A DNA stretch of 64,000 nt from Gari tellinella (taxonomy: Eukaryota; Mollusca; Bivalvia; Cardiida; Psammobiidae). The notes beneath the pieces were generated by a model. It was not told the DNA's origin. It worked only from the letters and a program-made list of their open reading frames with translations, and searched no databases. Of this stretch, positions 1-11,142 are shown in pieces; position 1 is the first letter of the stretch; each line of letters opens with the position of its first letter. The position numbers and the translations under genes were made by a program. The stretch is taken from assembly GCA_922989275.2 (NCBI GenBank), contig OV277868.1:48854216-48918215 (forward strand). The letters are read 5' to 3'.

Positions 1-20
1 AAACTATACTTACAATATAA

Positions 21-125
21 CAAACAGTGTAGACCAATTCAGAGGGCTCCTTCAGGAGCCCTCTGATCTTGGTCTACACTGTTTGCAAAGGATAAATATA
101 TTCATTAACTGTTTTCTGCCCAGTA
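21..125. mobile_element. A element, hairpin core and right part
   Basis: The hairpin at 21-85 has arms CAAACAGTGTAGACC...GAGGGCTCC around a TTCA loop. The flanks are degraded. 126-467 has no feature I recognise. Confidence 0.7.
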
Positions 126-467
126 AAGGTTACAGCCAGATCTTAAAAATAAATAAAAAATTTAAAAAATGTGTCACCACTGCCATTTCACTTCAGGCTA
201 AATATAGAGAGATAACGAAATTATCAATTCGATGCAAATGGAACTTACTATTATACAGTTATCCACTAAGAAATTGTATTGTTTTAACACCAAGGTGACA
301 ATTTCAAAACAGCCAGGGGGCAGCACTTGACAGTTGTCTGTTGACCAATGGCTGGACAATTAGGCTGGGTCATCACAGGTCATCAGGTGACCGGGAGTCA
401 AACCAGCCAGCTATAATTTATGAGTCCAGTGCAACATTTTGACAAAGTGGTTGAACCGACGTATTAC

Positions 468-722
468 TTAACACATTAAACCCTAGAGACAAGTATACTT
501 GTCATTAACAAACAGTGTACACGTGAAAAGTACACTTGTCCTATGCAAGCAGTGAAGACCCTGATCAGAGGGCTCCTGCAGGAGTCCTCTGATCAGGGTC
601 TGCACTGCTTGTAATTTTGCAATATAGATTAAAGTCAATCCTTAATAAAATTTTAAAAAATGGACAAAACGTAATTAGATATTGGAAGAGTCCATTAAAA
701 GTTGCAGGGGTGAATGAGTTAA
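468..722. mobile_element. A element, full length
   Basis: 255 bp with TTAA at both ends, termini TTAACACATTAAACCC and GGGGTGAATGAGTTAA, and a hairpin at 546-611. This is a reference copy for the A family. Confidence 0.88.
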
Positions 723-781
723 GCAGTTAGACAATAGACACCTCATTCCCTATTTTAGATTTTTAATCTAATGGCATTTGT

Positions 782-922
782 CCTTTCACTCCTGACACTT
801 CAAATGAAAATGCCCAGTTTTCAATTTAGTCTAATCCAATTTCATTGTTGGGATTATTGTTTTACAATATATTTCAAAATGACAAACAGTGCAGACCCTG
901 ATCAGAAGGCTGCTGTAGGAAC
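782..922. mobile_element. A element, truncated in the hairpin
   Basis: The left half starts near TCACTCCTGACACTTC and reaches CAAACAGTGCAGACCC. The sequence breaks off in the hairpin, and H begins shortly after. Confidence 0.65.
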
Positions 923-955
923 ACTTCAGTACTAGTATAGGCTACAGGTGATTTC

Positions 956-1424
956 CCCTAGGGGAAGGTATTGAATTATTCTAGAACTATTCCAGAATAA
1001 TTTCTTGAATAAACTGTTAACATGAACCATTCTAGAAGCAGCAATTTAACCCTTAGCCTGCCACTCACAACTATAGCTCCATATGCAAACAGCTTGGATC
1101 TGAAAGAGACGCGGAGTAACTCGGCGTCTCATCTGGATCCAAGCTGTTTGACACTCGGACAACATTTTCAGCAATTTTGAGCAACTTTGAAGCACTTTGA
1201 AACTTGAAGCAGACGACAATTTATTTGGCGGGCTAAGGGTTAACATTCATGAAAAATTCTAGAAATTTGATGGCTATAGAACCTTTGTTCTAGAATTACA
1301 AAAGTTCTTAAACTCCTTTTGTAGAATTTGTAAAGTAATTCTTGAAGCTCTAGAACAATTCTAGAAGCGACCATTTTAATGTTCATGAATATTCTAAAAT
1401 TCTTGAACACTTTTCACAAGGGCA
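956..1424. mobile_element. H element split by a nested B element
   Basis: H is about 270 bp without the insert. It contains repeated TTCTAGAA/AATTCTAGAAGCGGCC and GAATATTC blocks, with CCCTGTA-like ends degraded here. Compare 2223-2446, 4886-5127, 9071-9973 and 13308-13508. Similar ~17-bp sequences (tactag..tataggtgattt) flank both ends. Confidence 0.75.
1046..1243. mobile_element. B element inserted in H at TTAA
   Basis: 198 bp from TTAACCCTTAGCCTGCC to GGCGGGCTAAGGGTTAA, with a hairpin at 1087-1155. Removing one TTAA and the insert restores the H sequence seen at 4970 and 9915, so the target duplication is TTAA. Confidence 0.92.
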
Positions 1425-1655
1425 GTATACTAGCTATAGGTGATTTGCATTGATGGCCAGGGAGAAAAGTTATATAGACAAAACCATGAATTGACTGATT
1501 ACACAGATTGACTGTAACTTATGTATACACTTTAATGTGCGGTGCCTGTGCAGCTCCTAAACATCCTTGAAATTTTCTTCAGAAAGGGAATAGCAAGTGT
1601 TTTAGGCAAGAAAATATCTTTGCCACACTCAACATCTTGAAAGTTCTCTTATTAT

Positions 1656-1824
1656 CAGGGCTCCAGATAAGAGGAAGTTAACTGAACAAATTCAATGTTT
1701 TCTCACTCATTTCAGCACCAATCCTATGGTGTTACTACTCATTATAATGAGTAGTGACACCATAGAGTATCATGCAGAAATAAAGATTTTAGTTTTTGAA
1801 ATGCTCCCCTTAAATGGAGCCCTG
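1656..1824. mobile_element. F element
   Basis: Ends CAGGGCTCCAGATAAG and ATGGAGCCCTG. The centre is a hairpin around ACTACTCATTATAATGAGTAGT. The flanking duplication is unclear (ATTAT). 1425-1655 and 1825-2087 show nothing else. Confidence 0.8.
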
Positions 1825-2087
1825 ATTATAATATGATATACATGTGTAGAATATGTATAAATTAATTGCAGTGTGGCATATTTCACAAAGTCAGTACAAA
1901 ATTTTAATTGGCCCAGTTGACAGTTAAGATTTACTAAATATCTATTGTAAACATTTATTCATTAAAATCTCAGCTTGAATTTAACTTAAGCAAACCATGT
2001 TGTTGATATAACAAATATGGTCAAACAATCGTAAAAGTGATAAAAAGAGTCCAGTTTTTGGCCATAAATGTCTACAACTCCTGTATA

Positions 2088-2577
2088 TTAAACCCAATAT
2101 TCCATAGATACACCAGTTATGCCTTTTAATGTATTTCTCACTTGAAGAAAATAGTTCCAATCTATACAGTCAGGAATCAATGTATCATAAGAAATAGTTT
2201 CTATATTCTAGCAGATGATAGCCCCTGTGGAACAATTCTAGAAGAGGTAATTTAACGTTCATGAATATTCTGAAAACAATCTAGAAATTTGATTGCTTTA
2301 GAACCATTAATTGTTCTAGAATTACAAAAATTCTTGAATTACTTTTGTAGAATTTGTGCAGTAATTCTTGAAGCTCTAGAACAATTCTGGAAGCGGTCAT
2401 TAACGTTCATAAATATTTTATAATTCTAGAAAACTTTTTACAGAGGAGCTTAAAGTAGGCTGAAAGTAAAGCAGAATGTGCCTGATGGCACAGTCTGCTT
2501 TACTTTCAAACTGCTGTAAGTGCCACTTTGGTCACTTACCTTCAATACTAGAAACATGCTATGGGGTAAAGGATTAA
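2088..2577. mobile_element. C element split by H
   Basis: TTAA at both ends. The left part is 2088-2222 and the right part, with the hairpin, is 2447-2577. H interrupts it in the stem foot. Confidence 0.85.
2223..2446. mobile_element. H element inside C
   Basis: Starts CCCTGTGG, ends TTTTTACAGAGG. AGC occurs on both sides, which suggests a 3-bp duplication. The C consensus is rebuilt when H is removed. Confidence 0.8.
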
Positions 2578-2790
2578 CTCCTCAACTCAACTCAACTCAA
2601 TTTTATTTCGGCTTTGGTTCACAATTAACATGAACAGCTAAAGCATCAAGTAATATACATACATAATAAAGAATATCAAAATAGGTTGTGTCAGTGAGGT
2701 CTTATAAGGATCAAAAGTAATTATCATTTAAGTATAGGAAACGACTACTATATCAAATACTTGCATTTGTATTTAAAGGGCATTTTACTC
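2578..2790 (-). mobile_element. LINE-like 3' UTR with (TTGAG)n tail
   Basis: On the minus strand, AAATAAAATTGAGTTGAGTT marks a 3' end with a pentanucleotide tail (2580-2599). The ~200 bp upstream is AT-rich with no coding sequence left. I infer a LINE or SINE 3' end from the form alone. It directly abuts the end of a C element. Confidence 0.55.
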
Positions 2791-2846
2791 ATCCGTTTGG
2801 ATCCTGACCAGTCATCCTGTGTCTGAATGACTGTTCTGGATCCAAA
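2789..2846. repeat. B-like hairpin with a variant centre
   Basis: Arms CCGTTTGGATCC and GGATCCAAACCG as in B cores, but the inner part is AGTCAT/ATGACT rather than the usual GACGCC. A second decayed B hairpin lies at 3045-3105. A short ACACAAGAG/CTCTTGTGT hairpin is at 3175-3225. Confidence 0.65.
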
Positions 2847-3362
2847 CCGTCATTCTGTTGTTTATATTTCGAAAAAGAAAAAGACAGCTTATATCTTTAT
2901 TTACCTAAATTTTGTATTATACTAAACATCTATATGTAATTAGCACTAATGTAATTGTAGATAGGGCGCATGTGAGAAACAAACTGCTTATAGCACGGAT
3001 AGGGACTCTGAGTTAATATAATTATTGATGAAAACTGATTAGATGCAGATAAAACGCCGATTTATTTAGAGTCTTATCTGGATCTAAACCGAATGTTAAG
3101 AGAAATAAAATATTACATTTTAGACATACCGGGTATACCGTATGAGAAGATATCATATCGAGTTCTAAGCCATACACAAGAGAGTAGAAATGCTTTTTTT
3201 ACGAATCATATCGCCACTCTTGTGTAAGACGTAATCTGATAAATGGCCGCATACAAAATATTTATGTACATCATTTGATTTACATCTATACATGTACAAA
3301 CAAGGATACATTCGTTACTGCAAATTAATACTACATTCAATTATTCTGCATATAAATATTTT

Positions 3363-3630
3363 TAGGGCTGCAATTTCTCCGGAATTTTCGTAAATCTTCG
3401 GATTTTATTTCTTTTTTCTTTTCTAGTAAATGGTAGCTTAAAGCAGGCTGAAAGTAAAGCTGAATGCGCCTTCAGGCGCATTCTGCTTTCCTTCCAGTCT
3501 GGTTTAAGTAATCACGTGTCAACAAAACTAGAAACAGACGATTGGGTAAAGGTACGATTCGTAAAATCAAATTGAAAAATGCAAATTTGGAAATCTTAGG
3601 AATTTTTCATGTCAACTTATGGCAGCCCTG
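3363..3630. mobile_element. K element carrying a C-type hairpin
   Basis: Ends TAGGGCTGCAATTTC and ATGGCAGCCCTG, flanked by the perfect 6-bp duplication TATTTT (3357-3362, 3631-3636). A C-core hairpin sits inside at 3437-3507. Confidence 0.88.
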
Positions 3631-3755
3631 TATTTTGCAACCCCCTTTGTTGCTCTTGACAATGAGCGAAAGCGAAATTATTGCCAAGACCAACATAGAG
3701 TTGCATCAAACACATAGTGTTCTATATATATATATGACTTATTCAAATCAAGTTT

Positions 3756-3821
3756 GGCCACTGTAAACAAGAGAGAAGGCAGGAATCTTTACGACTCCTA
3801 ACGTCTCTTTCGTTTACAGTA
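3756..3821. repeat. Short hairpin element
   Basis: CACTGTAAACAAGAGAGA pairs with TCTCTTTCGTTTACAGT around a ~28-bp loop. A degenerate B-like fragment lies at 4035-4085. The remainder of 3640-4365 shows nothing I recognise. Confidence 0.5.
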
Positions 3822-4364
3822 TAGTCAAATTAGTAAGTATACACAACTCAAGTTTTATAACATACAGGTAATATAGTGGGTTTACATAGGTACTTGTAAG
3901 TACATATACAAATAATGCAAAATCGGTTTAGTGCACAATAACTTCGTCTTTAAATAGCTGTAAGTACTATGATGTGAGCCACTCTGTAAGAGAATGACAT
4001 TTACTTTCAGTGCAATTCAATACAATTGATTATCAAACAGTTTGGACCTCGATCAAACATAAAACAGTTTGTGTTCGACCCAGACCCACTCTGCCTGTAG
4101 GTGTCATTTGATTTGTGATCGGTTGCACGGAGAACATTATGTGGGACTACCCGTGCGAACATTGTAAATATACTGTAGCGTCGCTGTCATCTTTTAATGA
4201 AATGGTGGTAAGCGTGCACATAAGCCCGTGTTTATTCAAGTGTGAGAAAAAACACGGACGGTAACGGCAAGAACATGGATATAAAGGAATTTATATGTAG
4301 GAGATCGATGTCCAGGTAAGTAATTTACAGTATGGATTTCCACAGTTATCGCGAGTGAAAGACG

Positions 4365-4476
4365 ATAGGCGAGAGTAACAAAGAGTGAAAGAGGGAGGGA
4401 ATAGCTAGAGGAATACGAGATAGAGAGATAGAGAGAGACAGAGAGAGAGACAAGGAGAGAGAGAAAGGGGGAGAGA

Positions 4477-4512
<36 letters not shown>

Positions 4513-4530
4513 TAGATAGATAGATAGAAA
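4365..4530. repeat. Purine-rich simple repeats
   Basis: GAGA-rich tract followed by (GATA)n, (GACA)n and (GATA)n. The tetranucleotide part is probably the tail of the LINE fragment next to it. Confidence 0.9.
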
Positions 4531-4818
4531 GGAGCTATTTATTTACAGTTGAAATAATGTTTTTAATCAATAGAGCCAGTCGTCGGAGTTTTGGTCTGCT
4601 CTCGGACGTTAATAATTCTGAGAATTTCAGCATATTTGGCCTTTTATAATAATACTTAGGAATGTATTGACTTCTGTATACATTGAATTCAGGGCAAGTT
4701 AAAAGATAATGAAATTCGTCTCCAATATCATTACAATTTAAACATTTTCTTTCATTCTTAACTGCCATGACATCATTTACTATAAACAATGTTTGTCTGA
4801 TTTCATTTCTCAAACATG
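4530..4818 (-). mobile_element. LINE 3' fragment (C-terminal zinc-knuckle)
   Basis: The minus-strand frame encodes CLNCNDIGDEFHYLLTC (C-x2-C...H-x4-C knuckle) and a basic helical tail ending at TAG 4537-4535, followed five bases later by (TCTA)n/(TCTG)n at 4460-4530. The C-terminus and tail are those of a different LINE from the one at 33 kb. The upstream part of the open frame (4819-4882) is not LINE: it is a C element read in frame, so the apparent 115-residue protein is a chimera. Confidence 0.8.
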
Positions 4819-5263
4819 TCAACCCATAAATATGCATTTTTATGTCTTTAATTAATTCCACTACTGAAGAAAATAGTTCCACTTTACCCCTGTAGGAAGG
4901 TATTAAATTATTTTAGAATTATTCCAGAATAATTTCTTGAATATTCATGAACAATTCTAGAAGCGGCCATTTAACACTCATGAATATTCTGCAAAATTCC
5001 AGAAATTTGATGGTTTTAGATTTCTCTGTAATTACAAAAGTTCTTGAATTCCTTCCGTAGAATTTGTAAAGTAGTTCTTGAAGCTCTAGAACAATTCTAG
5101 AAGACTCCATTTATTGTTCATGAAAAAACAGTTACGAATATGCACAATAACATATATTTCATAATGAATATTCTATAATGTGCATTCTACTTTACTTTCA
5201 ACCTACTTTAACTGGTCATACATTTTCAATACTAGAAAAAGACTATGGGGGGAAATAGGTTAA
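4819..5263. mobile_element. C element split by H, inserted next to LINE
   Basis: The left part 4819-4885 (TCAACCCATAAATATGC start) and right part ~5150-5263 (ending TTAA) flank an H copy. The hairpin is reduced to its right arm. Confidence 0.75.
4886..5127. mobile_element. H element inside C
   Basis: Starts CCCCTGTAGGAAGG and keeps the AATTCTAGAAGCGGCC blocks. The right end is lost around 5127. Confidence 0.8.
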
Positions 5264-5763
5264 CATCTTGTAAACTAGCTCGGGTAGGGGTTAATGGAAC
5301 AAAAGTTTACAACTGACAACAAAATGCTTTTTCATCATGACAAACTGCGTTATGTAACATTCCTTGTACTGTGAAAAGTCTAACCTTGTGAACACTGATG
5401 TTAATGTCGTATGCAAAAACTGTTGTCTTCAACATTTCTCAAAAATGATTTCAAGACATTTTTGTTAAAGGAAATATAATCACAGTATCAAAAAGTGTTA
5501 CTTGGCATCTCATCCAGATTAAAATTGTTTGAAACATTTAGCATAAATTCGCCCGCAGTGTGCAGTAAAGGCTAAATACCCAGAACTGTGGGACAATTGC
5601 CCATTTGCCTTAAATTTTGGGCATCATGCAGAGTAGTATGAACAAAATGACCTACAAGTACGTTCAAGCAATCAGACATGAGATAACCTTTATCCGACCA
5701 TAATAGTGTCTGCTTTAACTGTTATAGATTTGCAAAATTTGTCAAATTATGTTTTTATTGTAT
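5264..5763. other. Mostly unassigned sequence
   Basis: AT-rich, no gene. A B-element right arm remnant lies at 5503-5534. I see nothing else. Confidence 0.5.
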
Positions 5764-5835
5764 TTTTAAATTTTAAAAAGAAGAAACTTAAAGATGATTT
5801 TTTAAATTTTAAAAAGAAGAAACTTAAAGATGATT
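5764..5835. repeat. 36-bp tandem duplication
   Basis: Two adjacent near-identical units containing AAAAAGAAGAAACTTAAAGA. Directly after it, at 5838-5904, is a degenerate B hairpin with a GCAT/ATGC centre. Confidence 0.85.
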
Positions 5836-6019
5836 GACAAACATATTGGACCTTGATCAAGGGCTGCATTATGCAGCATGTGATCTAGATATGATCTGTT
5901 TGCACGGTCAAGTCGCGCATCTGCAGAACATGGGTTAAAACATGATCACCAAAAACTGATAACTTGGTGGACTTACAGAAAGGTGCAGTTTCATGCGGGA
6001 CAAAATGAATGCAGAAAGC

Positions 6020-6752
6020 TCCTTAAAGACTTTTCCTCAGTCCATTGAGGGACCACCAGCATATTGTTCTGGAGGTGTCAATGTAACTGTAAAGCACATG
6101 CAACACAATCTCAGTTTACTCATGCTGTAGTGATTGTCAATGGTTATTTCTAACCAAACTATCAAATATAAAGGTAGTCTCACATAAGACAATTCAATGA
6201 TTCAATATGCACAAGACCCATGCTTTTTGCAAGGAAATAGCCAGTAAATAATTTGGCAAGGCGTTATGACCAAAAGGTCGTCAGGAGATGTGTTTAAGAT
6301 CAATACTGATTGTATCTATCCACAACAATTTGGTCAACCAATATTGAAAGTCACAATGAGAAGACAAGGACCATTGTTCAGAGAATCATTCCATTGAATC
6401 ACAATCAAGGAATCAACCCACAACTTCTGTAAACAGTATTGTGTAATTTTAAGTCTTGAACCCTTTACTCCATAGCCCATTTCTAGTTTTAAAGACAAGT
6501 GATCACTAAATCAGGTTGAAAGTTAAGCAGAATGTGCCTTAACACACAGATTAAGTTTCATTTCTGCTAGGATATAGGCAATGTTGATGTTATTGCACAT
6601 TTAATTTCAGGGCTTGAACTTTAGAACCTCACCAGATAAACTGAGATTGTGATGCACGTTATTTGACAGTTACATTGACACCTCCAGAACAATGGGGGGG
6701 GGGGGGGGGGGGGGGGGGACTCTCTCTATGGACTGAGGAAAAGTCTTTAATA
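6020..6752. repeat. Large inverted repeat with a poly-G tract
   Basis: The left arm (~6020-6130) pairs with the right arm (~6635-6752): both hold the same block around TTACATTGACACCTCCAGAA and CTCAGTCCAT. In the right arm a run of about 26 G (6693-6718) replaces the sequence ATGCTGGTGGTCC found in the left arm. A C fragment lies between them at 6460-6590. Confidence 0.8.
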
Positions 6753-6829
6753 CTTATTCCTCAAAGAAATGTATTTTTATGCTTCTTCCATTTCCTGATA
6801 TACTGTGAGTACTCAAACTCTACAACATT

Positions 6830-7020
6830 TACCACCCAATGGGAGACAAAGAGTGTGCTGTTCGGAGGGAGTTGTTATAGGAAGGGACACTCTTGATTGG
6901 TGGGGAGGGGCACACTCTCGATTGCGGGGACATATTCTTCATTCGGCGGCGGATCCACCAATTTTTTGTCTTTTAAAACACTTATTCTTTTTGGTTGTGC
7001 CCTTAAATTTGTGAAAAAAC
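6830..7020. repeat. G-element and poly-G-element fragments
   Basis: 6830-6897 resembles the G family right half (ATGGGAGACAAA, GTTCGGAGGGAGT). 6897-7015 matches the interior of the element at 35383-35689 (CCACCAATTTTTTGTC, TTTTTGGTTGTGC). Confidence 0.65.
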
Positions 7021-7057
7021 ATTGGCTGAAATGCATTTTCAAGGACAAATAAAGAAT

Positions 7058-7308
7058 TTAACTATTTCCTCCCTAAAACTTTCAATGAATAATTCCAGTT
7101 TCCATCTAAGTCTAGTCCATTTATGACTTTTAAGGGTTGTTTTTGTCAATGTTTGGCATTATGACAAACAGTGAAGACCCTGATCAGAGGGCTCCTTTCG
7201 GAGCCCTCTGATCTGGGTCTTCACTGTTTGCATAGGACAAGTGTACTATTCACATGTACACTGTTTGAAAAGGACGCCTATATGCGGGATTAGGGTTCAA
7301 AGGGTTAA
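7058..7308. mobile_element. A element, full length
   Basis: 251 bp, TTAA at both ends, hairpin 7165-7230, right end GGGTTCAAAGGGTTAA. Confidence 0.88.
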
Positions 7309-7344
7309 GCAAGAGTTTAATAAATTCAATTCTAGAACAAAGTG

Positions 7345-7762
7345 TGTACCTGAGAAGAGCATATTTGTCCTTATATGCAAACACTGCAGAACCTGATCAG
7401 AAGAATCCTCTAGGAGCCCTCTGGTTAGGGTCTGCACTGTTTGTCATTTTACAATAAATATTGTCAATTCTTCCCTTAACCCTTAGCCCGCCAAATAAAT
7501 TGTCGTCTGCTATATTTCTCGTCTGCTTCAAGTTTCAAAGTGCTTCAAAGTTGCTCAAAATTGCTGAAAATGTTGTCCGAGTGTCAAACAGCTTGGATCC
7601 GGATGAGACGCCGAGTTACTCGGCGTCTCATCTGGATCCAAGCTGTTTGCATATGGAGCTATAGTTGTGAGTGGCAGGCTAAGGGTTAATAGTCCAAACT
7701 GAATTATTTTTAATTGGAAATTGGAATTGTCCATTAAAAGTCTCAGGGGTGAATGAGTTCAA
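7345..7762. mobile_element. A element split by B
   Basis: The hairpin at 7377-7443 and the right end (GGGGTGAATGAGTTCAA) belong to one A copy interrupted by B at its internal TTAA. Confidence 0.85.
7476..7689. mobile_element. B element inserted in A at TTAA
   Basis: 214 bp, ends TTAACCCTTAGCCCGCC and GGCAGGCTAAGGGTTAA, hairpin about 7583-7650 with a CGAGTTACTCG tip. The best full-length B copy in the window. Confidence 0.93.
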
Positions 7763-8038
7763 TTATATAATACATCATAACTAGCCAGATTTCCTATGTA
7801 AATATGGACAAACTAACCAGACTGACAGATTCTCTGTGTAAATACAAATATGGTACATCTAAACTTTTAATCTAAGTGTTATATAACAGAGGTTTGTACT
7901 AGACTCCCTCCCAATAACACAAGAATGACAAGAAAACAGCCAAAACTACCTGGTTTAGCCTGGCAAAACAACTTAACAAAGTGGTATTAAATGTAGTAAC
8001 ATATTTAGTCTTTCAAACCATTTATCTCAATTTTCTTG

Positions 8039-8281
8039 TTAACCCATTTGCCCATAAATACACCTTTTTACGCCTTAAATTTATTACTCCTCTAAAGAAA
8101 ATATTTCTACCTTATACAGTAATGAATAAGTAATATTTTCTATATCCTAGCAGATGATGGTTTAAAGCAGGCTGAAAGTAAAACAGAATGCCCCTTCAGA
8201 CACATCCTGCTTTTCTTTCAACCTGCTTTCAGTGAACACCTATCTTCAAAACTTGAAATAGGCTATGGGGTAATGGGTTAA
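8039..8281. mobile_element. C element, full length
   Basis: TTAACCCATTTGCCC to GGGGTAATGGGTTAA, hairpin 8161-8230. 7763-8038 has nothing recognised. Confidence 0.88.
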
Positions 8282-8329
8282 GAACATTTTCCCATATTGA
8301 TGTAAGAAACATGTCTGTATTACACTTAA

Positions 8330-8562
8330 TAACTTTACTCCATAGCTTGTTACAAAGTTTAGGTGGCCATTTAAATCAGGTTGAAAGTAAAGTAGAATGC
8401 ACCTAAAGGTGCATTCTGCTTTAGTTTCAGCCTGCTTTAAATTACTTTCTGCTAGGAAATAAATTACTTTCTGATAGGAAATAGAAAATATTTCTTTTGA
8501 AGTATATTCTTTTCATTAAAATTGGAATTATTGTTTTCAGTGGAGGAATATATCAACATCTT
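8330..8562. mobile_element. C element, opposite orientation
   Basis: Hairpin 8361-8441 with a GCACC/GGTGC tip. A short duplication of AATTACTTTCTG follows it. Confidence 0.78.
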
Positions 8563-9049
8563 TTAACCCATTATCCCAAAAATGCACCTTTTTACACCTT
8601 TAGTTTACTCCTACACTGAAGAAAATAGTTTCACTTTATAGTAAATTATACAGTCATGAATAATGTACCATAAGAAACATTTTCTATACCCTAGCAGATT
8701 GTAGCTTAAAGCAAACTGTAATGCATTCTGCTTTAGTTTCAACCTGGTTTAACCCTTTCCCCCATAGAAGCCCCTTTTAGCGCATTCAGTTTATTCTTGC
8801 CCTGAAGAAAATAGTTCCAATTTATACATTCATAAATATGTATAATAAAAAATATTTTCTATATTCTAGCAGATGATAGCTTAAAGCAGGCTGAAAGTAA
8901 AGCAGAATGCGCTTAACGCGCATTCTGCTTTACTTTCAACCTGCTTTAAGAGGACACCTATATTCAGTACTAGAGATATGCTATGTGGGAAAGAGTTAAG
9001 TGGTCACCTATCTTCAATACAAGAAACAGACTATGGAGTAATGGGTTAG
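8563..9049. mobile_element. C element split by another C element
   Basis: The outer copy runs 8563-8752 and 9000-9049, and its sequence becomes continuous once the inner copy is removed at TTAA (CAACCTGGTTTAA + GTGGTCACC). Confidence 0.88.
8749..8999. mobile_element. C element nested in C
   Basis: 251 bp including both TTAA, hairpin 8880-8950 with a GCGCTTAACGCGC tip. The perfect TTAA duplication lies in the host hairpin's TTTAAG foot. Confidence 0.92.
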
Positions 9050-9070
9050 GCCACCATCGTCTGGGATATA

Positions 9071-9973
9071 GGAATAGTGAATATCCTGCAAAAATTCTAG
9101 AAATTTGGTGGCTTTAGAACCATTGTTCTAAAATTACAAAAGTTCATATTTACATTCGCCCCATTCAAATCCATTAAAAAAAATTGCGTTCATTTCGAGA
9201 GGGCTGAGCTTGTGGATAAGTTTCGCAGAGGAGGCGGGGCATATGCATTTTTCATTCCTGAATTAAATTTTGGAACTTGGACAGAAAATATTTGGCGGAT
9301 TTTTCAAAAAATTATTCTTAACCGATGTTTGCCTTCCTTTCAGCGGAAACCATAATTACCGACTAAAATTCCTCTTTATTAAGGAGATAAACTGCAAGAA
9401 AATTGATGTACCTTATAAACAGCAGCTGTCTGCATTTCTTTATGACAAAAAAAAAATCGATATATTTACCCTACTTTAAAAATGATGTCACTTCCAAATG
9501 ATGTCAAATCCGCATTTTCGCGCCAAACTGTCAAGTTGTTGACATTGGAATGTAATCAATGGAGCTTATTTTTTTGCTTTCGAATGTACACCGTTTCAGT
9601 AGTTCTGTCATGGCTGTTCCTTATAGGGTACACATTATTCGTGTTATCAACCTTTAATGTGAATTAAACATACATGCGTACTAACAAATTGTTCATTTGA
9701 TATTAGAAATTACTGTAAATATATTGTAAATACAAGAACTTTTGAAATGAACTGATTTTTTCGGCGTTCAAGCGAAATAAACGACAGAAAATTATCGGCA
9801 AATTTACCATGAAATGCTAGCAATTTATGGTATTTGCAAATAATTTTCTGTCGTTTATTTCGCTTGAACGCTGAAAAAAATCAGTTCATTTCATTTCCAG
9901 AACAATTCTAGAAGTGGCCATTTAACATTCATGAATATTTTTATATTCTTGAGCACTTTTTACAGGGAGTGTA
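9071..9973. mobile_element. H element split by L
   Basis: H pieces at 9071-9146 and 9897-9973 (ending TTTTTACAGGG) flank a 750-bp L insertion. Confidence 0.8.
9147..9896. mobile_element. L element with a terminal giant hairpin
   Basis: About 750 bp. The last 150 bp (9746-9890) form a hairpin with ~60-bp arms containing GCGAAATAAACGACAGAAAA. A shorter copy is at 39408-39825 and a piece at 31040-31115. Small open frames inside match nothing I know. Confidence 0.78.
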
Positions 9974-10147
9974 TATATACTCTTTGCTAGGGTTAAATAT
10001 GTTAAATGGCCTCATTTATATCTGAGAAATGACTTATCTAACTTGACTTTTTAGGTGTTTTCTCCCAAAACATCTGACAACTCATTCAGGAACAGTCTTA
10101 TCTAGGTTTACAATGCTTGCAAGTATGGCTATATCAGTGTCAGCACT

Positions 10148-10401
10148 TTAACCCATGGCATTACCCCATACATACCACTTTTAATGCCTATAATTTATTT
10201 CACCACTGATGAAAATAGTTCCCTTTTATACAGTAATGAATAAATATCATAAGAAATGCTTACATACTAGCAGATAATAGCTTAAAGCAGGTTAAAAGTA
10301 AAGCAGAATGTGCCTTAAGGCACATTCTGCTTTACTTTCAGCCTGCTTTAAGAGATCATCTATATTCAATACTAGAAACATGATATGGGGTAATGGGTTA
10401 A
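10148..10401. mobile_element. C element, full length
   Basis: TTAA-bounded, hairpin 10282-10352 with a GTGCC/GGCAC tip. 9974-10147 and 10402-10671 show nothing. Confidence 0.88.
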
Positions 10402-10671
10402 GTGTACACACAAAAGCATTGTGCTTTCATTCATGACATGAAAAATGAAAACTGTCATTTGATTGTTGTTCATTCAATTCATACATTGAAAACATTAACA
10501 AAACGCTTATCATTAATATTTGTTGATAATTACGTCATACTATTGAACATTTCATCGACCAATTTCTGTGGTCTTAAATCATATTCTTTAGTTATCAAAA
10601 TATTGATGAATTTCTAAACAGGTGAATTAAACTATTGAGAATTCAGTCGATCTATTGCTTGTACTCCACAA

Positions 10672-10800
10672 TTAACCCATTACCCCATAGCCTGTTTCTA
10701 GTTTTACAGAAAGATGATCACTTAAAGCAGGTTGAAAGTAAAGCAGAATGCGCCTGCTTTCAGCTATTATCTGCTAAAATATGGAAAATATTTCTTATGA
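10672..10800. mobile_element. C element, truncated
   Basis: Starts TTAACCCATTACCCCATAGC. The hairpin has lost most of one arm. Confidence 0.75.
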
Positions 10801-10829
10801 AGTTATAATACATATATAATTTTATTGAA

Positions 10830-10949
10830 TCTGTCATGAGTCGATGTTTAAGAAAAGCTGATCTCAAACGAGTCTAGAATTGAAATGCTATTTAGCCAGC
10901 CTTGGCACTTTGAGATAAACTTGTCTTAAATATCGACGAGTGACAGATT
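10830..10949. mobile_element. Palindromic MITE-like element
   Basis: CTGTCATGAGTCGATGTTTA pairs with the sequence ending TCGACGAGTGACAG. ~120 bp, unlike the other families here. 10950-11140 shows nothing. Confidence 0.65.
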
Positions 10950-11142
10950 CTTTTTCTCACATAACCAATGATTAAAAGCTATTTTTTAAAGCAATATGCA
11001 TTTTTTTTAACCCCTGTGACGTCAAATGCCTTTATAAATGGTGATGTTATAGTGACGTCATCAAATTGATCTCACACATGTTGGAGACAAGGATATTTGT
11101 GATCGTTGTTTGCTATAGAAAACAGGGGTAGTTATGTTTCTT

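Noticed and set aside
468..722. Rho-independent terminators or CRISPR-like arrays
   Set aside because: The repeated hairpins resemble terminators or palindromic repeats at first sight, but they lie within TTAA- or TA-flanked elements in a eukaryotic genome, with no constant spacer length and no cas genes.
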